DNA from: Minisyncoccota bacterium
Lineage (GTDB): Bacteria > Patescibacteriota > Minisyncoccia > JAHIHE01 > JAGLIN01
Assembly: GCA_023142595.1 (NCBI GenBank)
Contig: JAGLJF010000031.1
Location: forward strand, 1 to 32,702
Direction of reading: 5' to 3'
Length of the DNA stretch: 32,702 nucleotides
Numbering within the stretch: position 1 is the first letter of the stretch; each line of letters opens with the position of its first letter. Below are positions 7,115 to 16,392 of the stretch, one piece after another. The translations under genes and the position numbers were made by a program. Below the pieces are notes generated by a model. That model was not told where the DNA came from, did not search any database, and saw only the letters and a program-made list of their open reading frames with translations.

Positions 7115-9442
7115 TTAATTTCTATATAACTCCTTTTGAAAATCGAAAAATATTGAGCGAATTTGATTTACATCACCAAGTGATTGCTCGGCGTTTGCAA
7201 TGGCATGATATTTCAGGTTAAGTAATACAGGCAATTTTTCTTCGTCAAGCTCTTCAACTCCTTTTTCTTCATATTTAGTTAGCACAAAATCTAAAAACTC
7301 TTTTTGTTTATCATCCAATCCTTTAAAAATTTTATCTTTCGATTGCTTCACTCTTTGCGTTCTTGAGATTGGTTCTGTTAAAAATGATACATAAGTTAAA
7401 ACATCAAAAAGATCGCTTTGCTCGGCATCAATCATCTTTTGTAATGTTTCCAATTCGTCCTTGCCAAAACCTTTCTCAGCGATACTGTCTAAAAATGCTT
7501 TTCTGGTTATTGGGTTTGACCATATATTCCGTAATTCTTCCTCACTTTTGAAAAAATCAGGCATTGCTCCAAACATATTATCCATAAATTCTTGAACTGA
7601 AACAGGTTGTCCGTCTGCACCCCAGAAAGAAGTTGAAATCATATGTTGAATCTCCCTCTCCTTGCCATCGCGTAATTTAATTTTCAATTTTTTCTTTGTT
7701 TCGTTTTCTGCATCACGAATGATCCCCTCGCCAGTATCTTCTAATTTTTCGTCATATTTTGTTTCTCTCGGTTTATTTTCTGTCGTCTCGTCTATCGGCT
7801 CGCCATCCCACTCCGGATCAGAGAAATGTTTGTAAGCATCTACAAAATCATAAATTGTAAAATATTCTTTGCCGTCAAAAAGTCGCGTCCCTCGTCCGAT
7901 GATTTGCTTAAATTCAATCATCGAATTTACTGGTCGCATCAAAACGATATTACGGATATTGCGTGCGTCCACTCCGGTTGATAATTTCTGCGAGGTGGTC
8001 AGAATTGTCGGAATTGTTTTTTCATTATCTTGAAATTCTCGCAAAAATTGCTCTCCTCGCGCTCCGTCGTTGGCCGTCACACGAACACAATAATTCGCAT
8101 CTTTTTTGGGCAAAAGTTTTTCTGCCACCACAATTTGATTTATCAAATCTCGAACCAATAAAGCATGCCCTTGGTTGGCGCAAAAAACAATTGTTTTTTC
8201 ATTTTGATTGATTTCCTTCAACATAATTCCAACACGATATTTTTCCCGTTCTATAATTTTGATATTGCCACGAGCAAAATCTTCTTCTTCGTAAATTTTT
8301 CCTTCCTCCACTTCACCCTCAATAATTTGATCGTCCGATGTATAAACATAATCATCTAAAGTTGTTTTTATTCTTTTGACTTTAAAAGGAGTTAAGAATC
8401 CATCATTTACACCTTCCTTGAGTGAATAAATATATACTGGCTCGCCAAAATATTGATAAGTATCAACATTGTCTTGCCTTCTCGGAGTTGCAGTTAGACC
8501 TAATTGAACCGCTGGCGAAAAATATTCCAAAATCCCCCGCCAGTTTCCCTCATCATTCGCTCCACCTCGATGACATTCGTCAATAATAATCAAATCAAAA
8601 AAATCAGATTCATATTCGCCAAAATAAGGTACACCTTCTGCCCCACTCATAAATGTTTGAAAAATTGTAAAATATACACTACCACTTTTTGGCACTCCTT
8701 TTTTGCGGATATCCAAAGGATTAATCCGAACTAAAGCATCTTCACTAAAAGCCGAAAAAGCATTAAAAGCTTGATCTGCCAAAATATTTCTATCAGTCAA
8801 AAACAAAATTCTCGGTCTTCGAGCACCATCTCGTTTCAAATTCCAACGAGTCTGAAAAAGTTTCCAAGCAATTTGAAAAGCAATAAATGTTTTACCTGTT
8901 CCTGTCGCCATAGTCAAAAGAATTCGATTTTTTTCCTCAGCCACCGCACTCAAGACATTATTCACTGCAATCTCTTGATAGTATCTTGGCTTTTTCCCTG
9001 TTCCACCGTCTTCAAACAAGACATTATCAAATTTATCTTTCCATTCATTCCAATCAGCAAAAGTTTTATTCCAAAGCTCATCAGGCGTAGGAAAGTCATT
9101 AACCTCTCCTTCTTCTCCTGATTTCAGAGATATTTCATAAATCTCTTTTCCATTAGTTGAATATGTAAAATCAATATGCAATTTTTCGGCATATGATTTG
9201 GCTTGAGCAACTCCTTCGGTCGGTGCCAAATTTTCTGCCTTAGCTTCAATCACGCCAATTTTTCGATTTTTATATACCAAAACATAATCAGCAATTTCCG
9301 GCTTGCTTCGCGATCCTCCTACCTGAATTCTTCCATCAGTAATGCGAAATTCACGCAAAACTTTTGAGTCTTCCGTCTCTCCCCAACCACTCGCTTTGAG
9401 TTTTGGGTCGATATATTCCGCTCTTGTTTCTGATTCGTTCAT
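7115..9442 (-). CDS. hsdR: type I restriction endonuclease subunit R
   Basis: N-terminal nuclease-like ADYVLVYKNRKIGVIEAKA, Walker A MATGTGKTFIAF, DECHRG box, LTATPRR, IIGRGTRL helicase motifs. Confidence 0.95.
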   Translation of the reverse strand: MNESETRAEYIDPKLKASGWGETEDSKVLREFRITDGRIQVGGSRSKPEIADYVLVYKNRKIGVIEAKAENLAPTEGVAQAKSYAEKLHIDFTYSTNGKEIYEISLKSGEEGEVNDFPTPDELWNKTFADWNEWKDKFDNVLFEDGGTGKKPRYYQEIAVNNVLSAVAEEKNRILLTMATGTGKTFIAFQIAWKLFQTRWNLKRDGARRPRILFLTDRNILADQAFNAFSAFSEDALVRINPLDIRKKGVPKSGSVYFTIFQTFMSGAEGVPYFGEYESDFFDLIIIDECHRGGANDEGNWRGILEYFSPAVQLGLTATPRRQDNVDTYQYFGEPVYIYSLKEGVNDGFLTPFKVKRIKTTLDDYVYTSDDQIIEGEVEEGKIYEEEDFARGNIKIIEREKYRVGIMLKEINQNEKTIVFCANQGHALLVRDLINQIVVAEKLLPKKDANYCVRVTANDGARGEQFLREFQDNEKTIPTILTTSQKLSTGVDARNIRNIVLMRPVNSMIEFKQIIGRGTRLFDGKEYFTIYDFVDAYKHFSDPEWDGEPIDETTENKPRETKYDEKLEDTGEGIIRDAENETKKKLKIKLRDGKEREIQHMISTSFWGADGQPVSVQEFMDNMFGAMPDFFKSEEELRNIWSNPITRKAFLDSIAEKGFGKDELETLQKMIDAEQSDLFDVLTYVSFLTEPISRTQRVKQSKDKIFKGLDDKQKEFLDFVLTKYEEKGVEELDEEKLPVLLNLKYHAIANAEQSLGDVNQIRSIFFDFQKELYRN

Positions 9443-9448
9443 AAATTG

Positions 9449-10489
9449 TTAATTAAAATAATTTTTAACTGCGTCTTCAAACTGTTCAATAAATATTTGT
9501 TTTAGATAAAAAATACTATTCATTTCATAAAACAATAACATTGCTTTTTTATATTCCTCAACATCTACAATTCTATAAGAAAGCGGTATTGAATTATTTG
9601 CCAGCAAAATCGCATTAGAAAGCATACGAGCAGTTCTTTTATTTCCGTCTTCAAAAGCCTGAATATAAGAAATCAAAATCAACCCAAGAAAAGCTTTTTC
9701 AAAAAATAATTCTTTTTTATTAATCAGAACTGTCATTTTTTTCAATGCTTCCTCAAGCTGAAATAAATTATCCAATGGCTTATATTTTGTGCCAGTAATT
9801 CCACCAACAGGCCCTGTTCTTATATTTTTTGCAATATTCAAACCTTTTGTTAAAACAGAATGAATGTATTCAATATCAGAAACATTTAATTTTTGAAATC
9901 TCTCTTTGTTTTGAATAGATTCATTGAAAGCATCTTTGTGATTGAGGATCATCTGGGTTTCTTCTTTGGTTTTTCCCTTTCCAGCGACATTTTCTTTGAT
10001 GAGTGCTTCAGTGCCTAAAAGTGAATAGGTGTTTCCTTCTATAACTGAAGATTTCCAGGAGAATTCAATCATAATCCTCTCAAATTCTTTGTTAATAAGA
10101 GTTTGACTGTCATATTTGGAAAAATTCTTTATAAATTCCTTTTGCAGATCTTCTATTTTCTCTTTTTCTTCTTTGGTAAAAATATCACCTTCCAAAGTTT
10201 CAAAAATTTCAAAATTAAATTTTTCTTTTATTTCTCTTTCTGTGTATGGAATGGAATAATATTTTTCAACATCAATTTCTTTTATGATTTCATAAACTTC
10301 AGACAGTGAGTAAATCACAAAAGCTCCAGCACCACTTTTCTTCAATAAATTTTGCTTGCATAGTAAAGACAAATCTCTGGTAATTGTTTCTCTGGAATAT
10401 TTTTCATCAAAAAAAGCAACCAAATCTTTATTCTTAAAAGATTGATTCTTATTTGCATATTCTATAATTTGTTTTTGTCTTTTATTCAT
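9449..10489 (-). CDS. Fic-like family protein with N-terminal wHTH, degenerate Fic motif
   Basis: SSVIEGN (class II inhibitory-like [ST]xxxE[GN]); YIQAFEDGNKRTAR corresponds to HxFxDGNKR with His replaced by Gln; N-terminal NKDLVAFFDEKYSRETITRDLSLL HTH. Confidence 0.88.
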   Translation of the reverse strand: MNKRQKQIIEYANKNQSFKNKDLVAFFDEKYSRETITRDLSLLCKQNLLKKSGAGAFVIYSLSEVYEIIKEIDVEKYYSIPYTEREIKEKFNFEIFETLEGDIFTKEEKEKIEDLQKEFIKNFSKYDSQTLINKEFERIMIEFSWKSSVIEGNTYSLLGTEALIKENVAGKGKTKEETQMILNHKDAFNESIQNKERFQKLNVSDIEYIHSVLTKGLNIAKNIRTGPVGGITGTKYKPLDNLFQLEEALKKMTVLINKKELFFEKAFLGLILISYIQAFEDGNKRTARMLSNAILLANNSIPLSYRIVDVEEYKKAMLLFYEMNSIFYLKQIFIEQFEDAVKNYFN

Positions 10490-10495
10490 AAATAT

Positions 10496-10524
10496 ACTAT
10501 ATCATCATTGCGTCATTTTTTCAA
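10496..10524 (-). promoter_or_regulatory. sigma70-like promoter of fic-hsdR
   Basis: Minus strand TTGAAA (10524-10519)-17 bp-TATAGT (10501-10496), 6 nt before the ATG. Confidence 0.6.
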
Positions 10525-10617
10525 GCCCATTGCGTCATTTTTTAATAAAACTATGCAAAAAGCCTTTATCTAAAACATCTCATTGCGTCATTTTTATGTT
10601 CTAATTGCGACATTTTA
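10506..10617. repeat. four direct repeats (CATTGCGTCATTTTT) in the fic upstream region
   Basis: Copies at 10506, 10528, 10581 and 10603 (last one AATTGCGACATTTTA); two pairs, each spaced 22 bp. Confidence 0.9.
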
Positions 10618-11784
10618 TAACTCCCCTTCAAAAGCCTTCTTTAAAACAGATTTTTTCAATTCCTCTAAATCAATTAGTTTTTGTTTATAAATCGCTTCTA
10701 GTTTTTTCGTTTGATTTGATAATTCATCTAATCTTTTGACTATTAGTTTTTGATTTTTTAAAGATTTTGGAAGCAAAATTTTTATTTTCTTCACGGCTGG
10801 AACAGTCAGTTGAGGAATCGATGTTCCATTTCCAATTATGCTATTACTTTTGATTGAATAGTGTAAAAAATCTAAATCAATTAAATCATCGTTTGGTGTT
10901 AAGACAATAAGTCTTATAATTGGAAAAAATGCTTCTTTTCTGATTACAGAATAACCTATTGTTCCTCTTGCTGATATCGTAATACTTGGTTTTTTAATTC
11001 TGGCAATATTTGTATATCCATAGAGACCCTCGCTTTTTATACCATTTGAAAATATTGGAATCTGAAATGTATCTGTTTTAAATTTTGAAAAATAATCTTT
11101 TGGCTTATCGCCACCAGCAATAATCTCTTTGCAAACATCAATTAACCTTTTTTTCTCCCAGCCCTTCTCTGAATTCACAAAAACACTCTGCAAAAACGAT
11201 TCAAAAAGTTCTTTTGCATTTTGCAAATTTTTCTCCGCATTTTCCTTCGCCTTCGTCACATCCGCAAAAACCTCATCCAAAATCTTCACAATACGATGTT
11301 GTTCGGGAAGTGGCGGGAAAGGAATTTCAATATTTTTATACAATTTTGAATCAAGGTTTCTAATTCCTGTCGAATGGCTTTGCATTTTTTCAGTTATGCC
11401 GGAAATATAAGAAAAGAACAAAAAACGATGAAGGAAATTAAAATCTAATTCACTGGATTTTTTAACTCTTATCGCCGAAGTAAAATTACTAAATGAAAAA
11501 TCGCCTTCTTTTTTATTAAATACCACAACTCGACCAACTGGTTGCTTTGGTCCGCCACCTGATTTTTCAAGAATAATATCGCCATAGGTCAATTTCCTAT
11601 TCTCAAATTGTTTTTTTTCAACTTCCAAATAAGCAATGTCGGAATCATTCAGATCGCCATCTTTTGTAAAATTTGTATTTCTAATTACGCCCACTTCAAT
11701 ATACGGCGGTTTTTTACCTTTCCATAGCCCATTATAAAAATCACAAATTTCGCCAAGTTTTTTTGTTTGCCAATTAGTTTTCAT
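10615..11784 (-). CDS. hsdS: type I RM specificity subunit S
   Basis: MKTNWQTKKLGEICDFYNG...PLPEQHRIVKILDEVFADVTKAKENAEKNLQNAKELFESFL and second TRD with C-terminal coiled coil; ORF track extends to 11814, the internal ATG at 11784 is the more likely start. Confidence 0.93.
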   Translation of the reverse strand: MKTNWQTKKLGEICDFYNGLWKGKKPPYIEVGVIRNTNFTKDGDLNDSDIAYLEVEKKQFENRKLTYGDIILEKSGGGPKQPVGRVVVFNKKEGDFSFSNFTSAIRVKKSSELDFNFLHRFLFFSYISGITEKMQSHSTGIRNLDSKLYKNIEIPFPPLPEQHRIVKILDEVFADVTKAKENAEKNLQNAKELFESFLQSVFVNSEKGWEKKRLIDVCKEIIAGGDKPKDYFSKFKTDTFQIPIFSNGIKSEGLYGYTNIARIKKPSITISARGTIGYSVIRKEAFFPIIRLIVLTPNDDLIDLDFLHYSIKSNSIIGNGTSIPQLTVPAVKKIKILLPKSLKNQKLIVKRLDELSNQTKKLEAIYKQKLIDLEELKKSVLKKAFEGEL

Positions 11785-12427
11785 AGGTTTTGAGTTTAGA
11801 TAATCTTTCATCAATCATTTTTAAAGCTTCTTGAACACTACTTTCAAATAAATCATCAAATCTTCTAGCGTCAAGTAAAAGCTCTGTTTCAGGTTTACAC
11901 TTTGTCCCATCTGATTTTGTAATTATAACCGATGATGTTATTGACACAGTATATGCTTGTTCTTGTATGTTTTTTACCATTTTCAAAACATAATACGCCG
12001 AAGAAATTCTATTTAACAATTCTGGTAATTTTATGTATTTTATTTCTCCGCTAGAAATTAATGCTTCCCATAAATCAGATTTTAGAGACTGTACTTCAAC
12101 AGATAATAAATTACTTTTCATCTTCTTTAGATAAATAGAGCTACATGAAAAATTTAATTCTTCCCGAATCAATTTTAGAATTTCCATTTCGCGCTTTCTG
12201 TCATCTAAATTTTTTTTATTTTCTTCACCTGCTTTAATATGTCTGTCAATCCATAAAGCAATCGGAATACCTGCTATTAATGCAAGACTAGTTGCAAACA
12301 GATTTTCCAAAAAATCTGGATTTAAACACTTTAAATATTTATATACAAAGAAAAGAATAACAACTGCAAATATTAATAAAATTGCTAGTAATAAAATTTT
12401 AATTATTTTTGTTTTCCAATTTTTCAT
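11774..12427 (-). CDS. two-TM membrane protein of unknown function, between the RelA/SpoT-domain gene and hsdS
   Basis: KIIKILLLAILLIFAVVILFFVYKYL and NLFATSLALIAGIPIALWI hydrophobic segments; overlaps both neighbouring genes. Confidence 0.75.
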   Translation of the reverse strand: MKNWKTKIIKILLLAILLIFAVVILFFVYKYLKCLNPDFLENLFATSLALIAGIPIALWIDRHIKAGEENKKNLDDRKREMEILKLIREELNFSCSSIYLKKMKSNLLSVEVQSLKSDLWEALISSGEIKYIKLPELLNRISSAYYVLKMVKNIQEQAYTVSITSSVIITKSDGTKCKPETELLLDARRFDDLFESSVQEALKMIDERLSKLKTYEN

Positions 12428-13463
12428 AGTTATTAACTTTTTGTTTTATCATTCCAATAATTTTTAGAAACTCTTGGGTATCTAAAAAATAATTTGGGTA
12501 TAATTTTTTTAAATTTTCTATATCATCAACCAAAACTAATACTACCTCAATATTTTTATCATTTAAATATTTTTTTTCTAATTCAGAATATTCATTATTT
12601 GCTTGATCTAAATTAGATTCCGTAAATCTTCTAACTGATAATTTTTTATCTTTAAAATCCAATAAAATAAGAAAATATTTACCCTTACTTTTTTCTTTTT
12701 TATTCAAATCATTTGAAAATTTTGTAGCTACTGAAAAACTTTGTAATTTATCATCCAATTTTAAATCACTTATTTTTTTAATTATATATTCAAACAATTT
12801 TATATCACTCTCGTTGTTCTCTAGTAAAACAAAAGCGCAGCTAATTTTTTTAAATAAATCCAAGAGTTCCTCATCCCCAAAGCTTTGTTTTAAAGGCTGT
12901 CTAAGGTATGTACCTATAACCTCAACCGCCGTTGCCCATGCATGTTGAATTTTTGTTCTCAGCTGTATCTCAATTCTACATTGTTGATTGATAGGTATCT
13001 TTTTTTTATATTTGTATATTAAATGAATACTTCTATACCCACTATTTTTCGGATTTTTAATATAGTCTGTTTCTCTTAATAGCACAGATTTAAAAGCAAC
13101 TTGTTTTTCACCAGATCGTATAGATTTTTTCAGTCTATAGACATCTTGCATATCACTCATTACAACCCGCAAACCGCCTATGTCTTGCATCCGAGACAAA
13201 GACATATTTTTTTGAATTTTCAACTTATTAACAATAGATGGTGCTCTTTTTAGTCTTTGTGAAATAAGATAATCATCAGAAATAATTTTGGATTTTCTCC
13301 GCAAAGACATTCTAAAAACCATTAGTGGGTGTGTATGTATTGACCGAAAATTTTCCAAAACTTCTATTGCTTGATCTTTAGAAATTTTTTCAGTTGATAA
13401 GCCAGCCAAGACATAACCAGCTTTATTAATTGCACTTTTTGAATATTTTAAAATAGCTTTCAT
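12399..13463 (-). CDS. RelA/SpoT-domain nucleotide (p)ppGpp-type synthetase-like protein
   Basis: SRMQDIGGLRVV, DYIKNPKNSGYRSIHL, CRIEIQLRTKIQHAWATAVE match the synthetase motifs; no HD hydrolase domain. Confidence 0.9.
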   Translation of the reverse strand: MKAILKYSKSAINKAGYVLAGLSTEKISKDQAIEVLENFRSIHTHPLMVFRMSLRRKSKIISDDYLISQRLKRAPSIVNKLKIQKNMSLSRMQDIGGLRVVMSDMQDVYRLKKSIRSGEKQVAFKSVLLRETDYIKNPKNSGYRSIHLIYKYKKKIPINQQCRIEIQLRTKIQHAWATAVEVIGTYLRQPLKQSFGDEELLDLFKKISCAFVLLENNESDIKLFEYIIKKISDLKLDDKLQSFSVATKFSNDLNKKEKSKGKYFLILLDFKDKKLSVRRFTESNLDQANNEYSELEKKYLNDKNIEVVLVLVDDIENLKKLYPNYFLDTQEFLKIIGMIKQKVNNYEKLENKNN

Positions 13464-14914
13464 ATCAATTTTTTAATCTTGCCCAATATTTCCCTGCTCT
13501 CCTTATCCAACTTTTTCATCTCCTCCAAAATCTCTTTTGGCTCTCTTAAAATCACCTCATCATTTTTATTCGGATTTTTTACCGACAAATCAAAAGTTTT
13601 CTGATCAACCTTTGAAACATCAATACTCCATGAATTTGCGCTATCCGCTTTAGTCTTTTGCAACTCCACAAATTCTGCCAAGTCGGCTTCGCTTAAAGGT
13701 TGCCCCTTACCGAGATTGCGCGCGAGATTAAGCTGATAAAACCAGACCTTTTTGGTTGGTGCGCCTTTTTCAAAAAATAAAACAACGGTCTTTACTCCCG
13801 CTCCCTGAAAAGCGCCACCGGGTAAATCCAAAACCGTGTGCAGATTGCAATTTTCCAAAAGCAGTTTACGAAGCGACACGCTTGCATTGTCAGTATTAGA
13901 AAGAAAAGTATTTTTGATAACAATTCCCGCTCGCCCTCCTGCTTTCAAAATCTTGATAAAATGTTGGAGAAAAAGATAAGAGGTCTCACCTGTTTTTATC
14001 GGAAAATTTTGTTGAATTTCTTTTCGTTCTTTTCCTCCAAAAGGAGGATTTGCAAGAATAACTCGGTAACGATCTTTCTCTTGAATATCTGCTAAATTTT
14101 CAGAAAGCGTATTTGTTCGCTTAATATTCGGTGTTTCAATACCGTGCAAAATCATATTCATAATGCCTATAATATATGGAAGTGAAATTTTTTCCTTTCC
14201 GTACAAAGTTTTCTTTTGAAGAAATTTCCAATCTTCCGAAGAAAGCTTTTCTCTGTCCTTACACAAGTAATTAAAAGCTTCCACTAAAAATCCCGCACTT
14301 CCACAAGCACCGTCATAAATTGTCTCACCAATTTTTGGATTTACAATTTTAACAATTGTTTTAATAAGAGGGCGAGGTGTATAATATTGTCCACCATCTT
14401 GCCCTGCATTTCCCATTCCTCTGATTTTGCTCTCATATAAATGAGACCATTCATGCTTTTCTTCTTCGGTACGAAAATGTAGCGAGTCGACAATATCAAT
14501 AATATTTCTAAGAGAATAACCACTTTGAATTTTATTTTTCAATTCACTAAAGATTTCTCCAACTTTATATTCAACAGTATCCGCATCTTCTGCTGACATT
14601 CGAAATTGTTTTAGATATGGAAAAAGTTCAAAATTTACAAAATCTCTCAAATCATCTCCGTCTAATGATTTATGATAATCAAGTTTTCCATCGGCAGTTT
14701 TTGGACAAGCCCAAGATCCCCACCGAAATTCAGGTTTCAATATTTCATTATATTTTTTGCCTGCAAGAGCTGACTCGGTCTTTTTTGTTTCTTCCAAGTC
14801 ATCAAGATATTTCAAAAAAAGAATCCAAGAAGTTTGCTCAATATAATCAAGAGCACCACCTGCATTATCTGCTCTTAAGATATTATCAATATTTTTTAAT
14901 GATTGCTCAAACAT
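13460..14914 (-). CDS. hsdM: type I RM methyltransferase subunit M
   Basis: GQYYTPRPLIKTIV, YDGACGSAGFLVEAF (SAM motif), VILANPPFGG (NPPF). Confidence 0.97.
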   Translation of the reverse strand: MFEQSLKNIDNILRADNAGGALDYIEQTSWILFLKYLDDLEETKKTESALAGKKYNEILKPEFRWGSWACPKTADGKLDYHKSLDGDDLRDFVNFELFPYLKQFRMSAEDADTVEYKVGEIFSELKNKIQSGYSLRNIIDIVDSLHFRTEEEKHEWSHLYESKIRGMGNAGQDGGQYYTPRPLIKTIVKIVNPKIGETIYDGACGSAGFLVEAFNYLCKDREKLSSEDWKFLQKKTLYGKEKISLPYIIGIMNMILHGIETPNIKRTNTLSENLADIQEKDRYRVILANPPFGGKERKEIQQNFPIKTGETSYLFLQHFIKILKAGGRAGIVIKNTFLSNTDNASVSLRKLLLENCNLHTVLDLPGGAFQGAGVKTVVLFFEKGAPTKKVWFYQLNLARNLGKGQPLSEADLAEFVELQKTKADSANSWSIDVSKVDQKTFDLSVKNPNKNDEVILREPKEILEEMKKLDKESREILGKIKKLI

Positions 14915-14945
14915 AATTTTATTTCATTACTCTTTATACAATTTA

Positions 14946-15021
14946 GTTTAAATAAACAATATACCTTAAAAAATATTTTTAAGGTTTATCAATAAATTAA
15001 TAATACACTTGAATAGTGTAT
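14946..15021. promoter_or_regulatory. stacked palindromes upstream of hsdM
   Basis: GTTTA-AA-TAAAC (14946-14957), ACCTTAAAAA-ATA-TTTTTAAGGT (14963-14985), ATACACT-TGAAT-AGTGTAT (15003-15021). Confidence 0.5.
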
Positions 15022-15044
15022 AAGTAAAGAGAAAATATGGATTT

Positions 15045-15809
15045 TCAAACCTTAAACTGCGTATAATCAATCTCTAAATTCTCCTTTTTGTAGTTTTTCC
15101 GAAAAAAAGCAACCTTGTTTTGAAGGTTTTTATCGATGTATTCCTTTGTTTTGTCGGGATTGCGGAGGATAATTGGTCTGTTGATTCCGCGGGAGCAAAA
15201 AAACTTTTTTCTTGAGGCGAGCAATTTTGATTCAACTTCATCCCCTTTCGTGCCGTGTTTGGCAAAATAGGCTCCGAGATTTCGAACACTTTGAACCCTG
15301 TTAATCTTCACGAAACCGTGCGACCAGATTTTTTCAATTGTTTTCTTTTTGATATATGTCAGATTGCAGATGATGTGATAATGAACCGCTCCCCTTTTTT
15401 GAAACTCAACCACACAAACATATTTGAAAATTTGATATTTATATTTCATTCTTTCAATGAATTTTTTAAATTCATAATTTGCCTTTGATAAATTTTTTTG
15501 ATTTTTAGCAAATGTTAAGGTCAGAAATTTATTCAGATCGGGATTTGAATTAACCAGTCCTCTAATATTAAATGACGATCGAGATTGTGAAAATTTTGAA
15601 CGGTTTTTCTCTTCTTCGTTTTTTTCGAAACCTTTGTTGCTTGGAAATGCTGTGAAACCATAAACTTGCATTTTAGAATACTTATACACTTCAATAATTT
15701 TGCCTGAAATTACGACTTTTTTATCATATAATGTAGCCATGATTTTCTGCTTATGTGTGTTATAAGACGAGCCCAGTGTTGATAAATCTTTAAGTATTGA
15801 GCTTGACAA
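15045..15809 (-). CDS. rolling-circle (HUH) replication initiator, inovirus Rep-like
   Basis: KRGAVHYHIICNL (HxH of the HUH motif), GAYFAKHGTKGD (YxxK-type motif); start is TTG 15809 or a downstream ATG. Confidence 0.8.
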   Translation of the reverse strand: MSSSILKDLSTLGSSYNTHKQKIMATLYDKKVVISGKIIEVYKYSKMQVYGFTAFPSNKGFEKNEEEKNRSKFSQSRSSFNIRGLVNSNPDLNKFLTLTFAKNQKNLSKANYEFKKFIERMKYKYQIFKYVCVVEFQKRGAVHYHIICNLTYIKKKTIEKIWSHGFVKINRVQSVRNLGAYFAKHGTKGDEVESKLLASRKKFFCSRGINRPIILRNPDKTKEYIDKNLQNKVAFFRKNYKKENLEIDYTQFKV

Positions 15810-15850
15810 TTTTATTTATTATGCTATCCTGGTAAGTTCTAAAAAGAACA
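15803..15850 (+). promoter_or_regulatory. promoter and palindromic operator-like element
   Basis: TTGACA (15803-15808) with a weak -10 (TATCCT) after 16 bp; GTTCT-AAAA-AGAAC palindrome just before a GGAGG ribosome-binding site. Confidence 0.5.
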
Positions 15851-15862
15851 GGAGGATTTATT

Positions 15863-16372
15863 ATAAAATCAATACAACTTGATAAATGGTCAATAGATAA
15901 TCAGCCCAAAGAAACATTACTGTGTAAAGATTCTTTCTGGGATCAATTAATATTTGTTCGAGATATCATCCCAGAAATAGTTGCGAAAAGCTATCAGGAA
16001 TATGAAAGAATATCAACTGATATTCAAGTAATATCTGAACATTCATCTAAGTCTGTAAAACTTCCGGTGTACTGCCTCAAACTTGACGATGGAACTCGCT
16101 TCGTTATAAGGTGTAATTTCTATGATTGGAAAATATCTGTAATTTCGCCTAAAAGCGTAAAAGCAGATTTCGTCCAGTTGTTTAAGTACGATGAAATAAT
16201 TTCATCTGTATATTGCGAAGGATTCCCCAATGAACTTGTATTTGGATCATACCAACAAGATCAGAATAATTTCACAATTGAACTAAAAGAAAAATATCAG
16301 GTCTTTACATTCTTTTGGATTTATTCATACCAGTTTATGGGCAAATCAAGGTTTAATAATGAATTAAAATAA
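15863..16372 (+). CDS. hypothetical protein with non-canonical (ATA/ATT) or lost start codon
   Basis: Open frame IKSIQLDKWSIDNQPKETLLCKDSFWDQLIFVRDIIPEIVAKSYQEYERISTDIQ... runs from just after GGAGG to 16372; the ORF track only has the internal GTG at 16067. Confidence 0.55.
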   Translation: MKSIQLDKWSIDNQPKETLLCKDSFWDQLIFVRDIIPEIVAKSYQEYERISTDIQVISEHSSKSVKLPVYCLKLDDGTRFVIRCNFYDWKISVISPKSVKADFVQLFKYDEIISSVYCEGFPNELVFGSYQQDQNNFTIELKEKYQVFTFFWIYSYQFMGKSRFNNELK

Positions 16373-16392
16373 TATTCTAATTCATTTCATGC

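Noticed and set aside
10506-10617. CRISPR array
   Set aside because: Repeats are only ~15 bp with 7-bp or 38-bp gaps and sit on a promoter; no cas genes seen.
14341-14523. Small minus-strand ORF inside hsdM
   Set aside because: Out-of-frame overlap with a strongly supported hsdM; no recognisable features.
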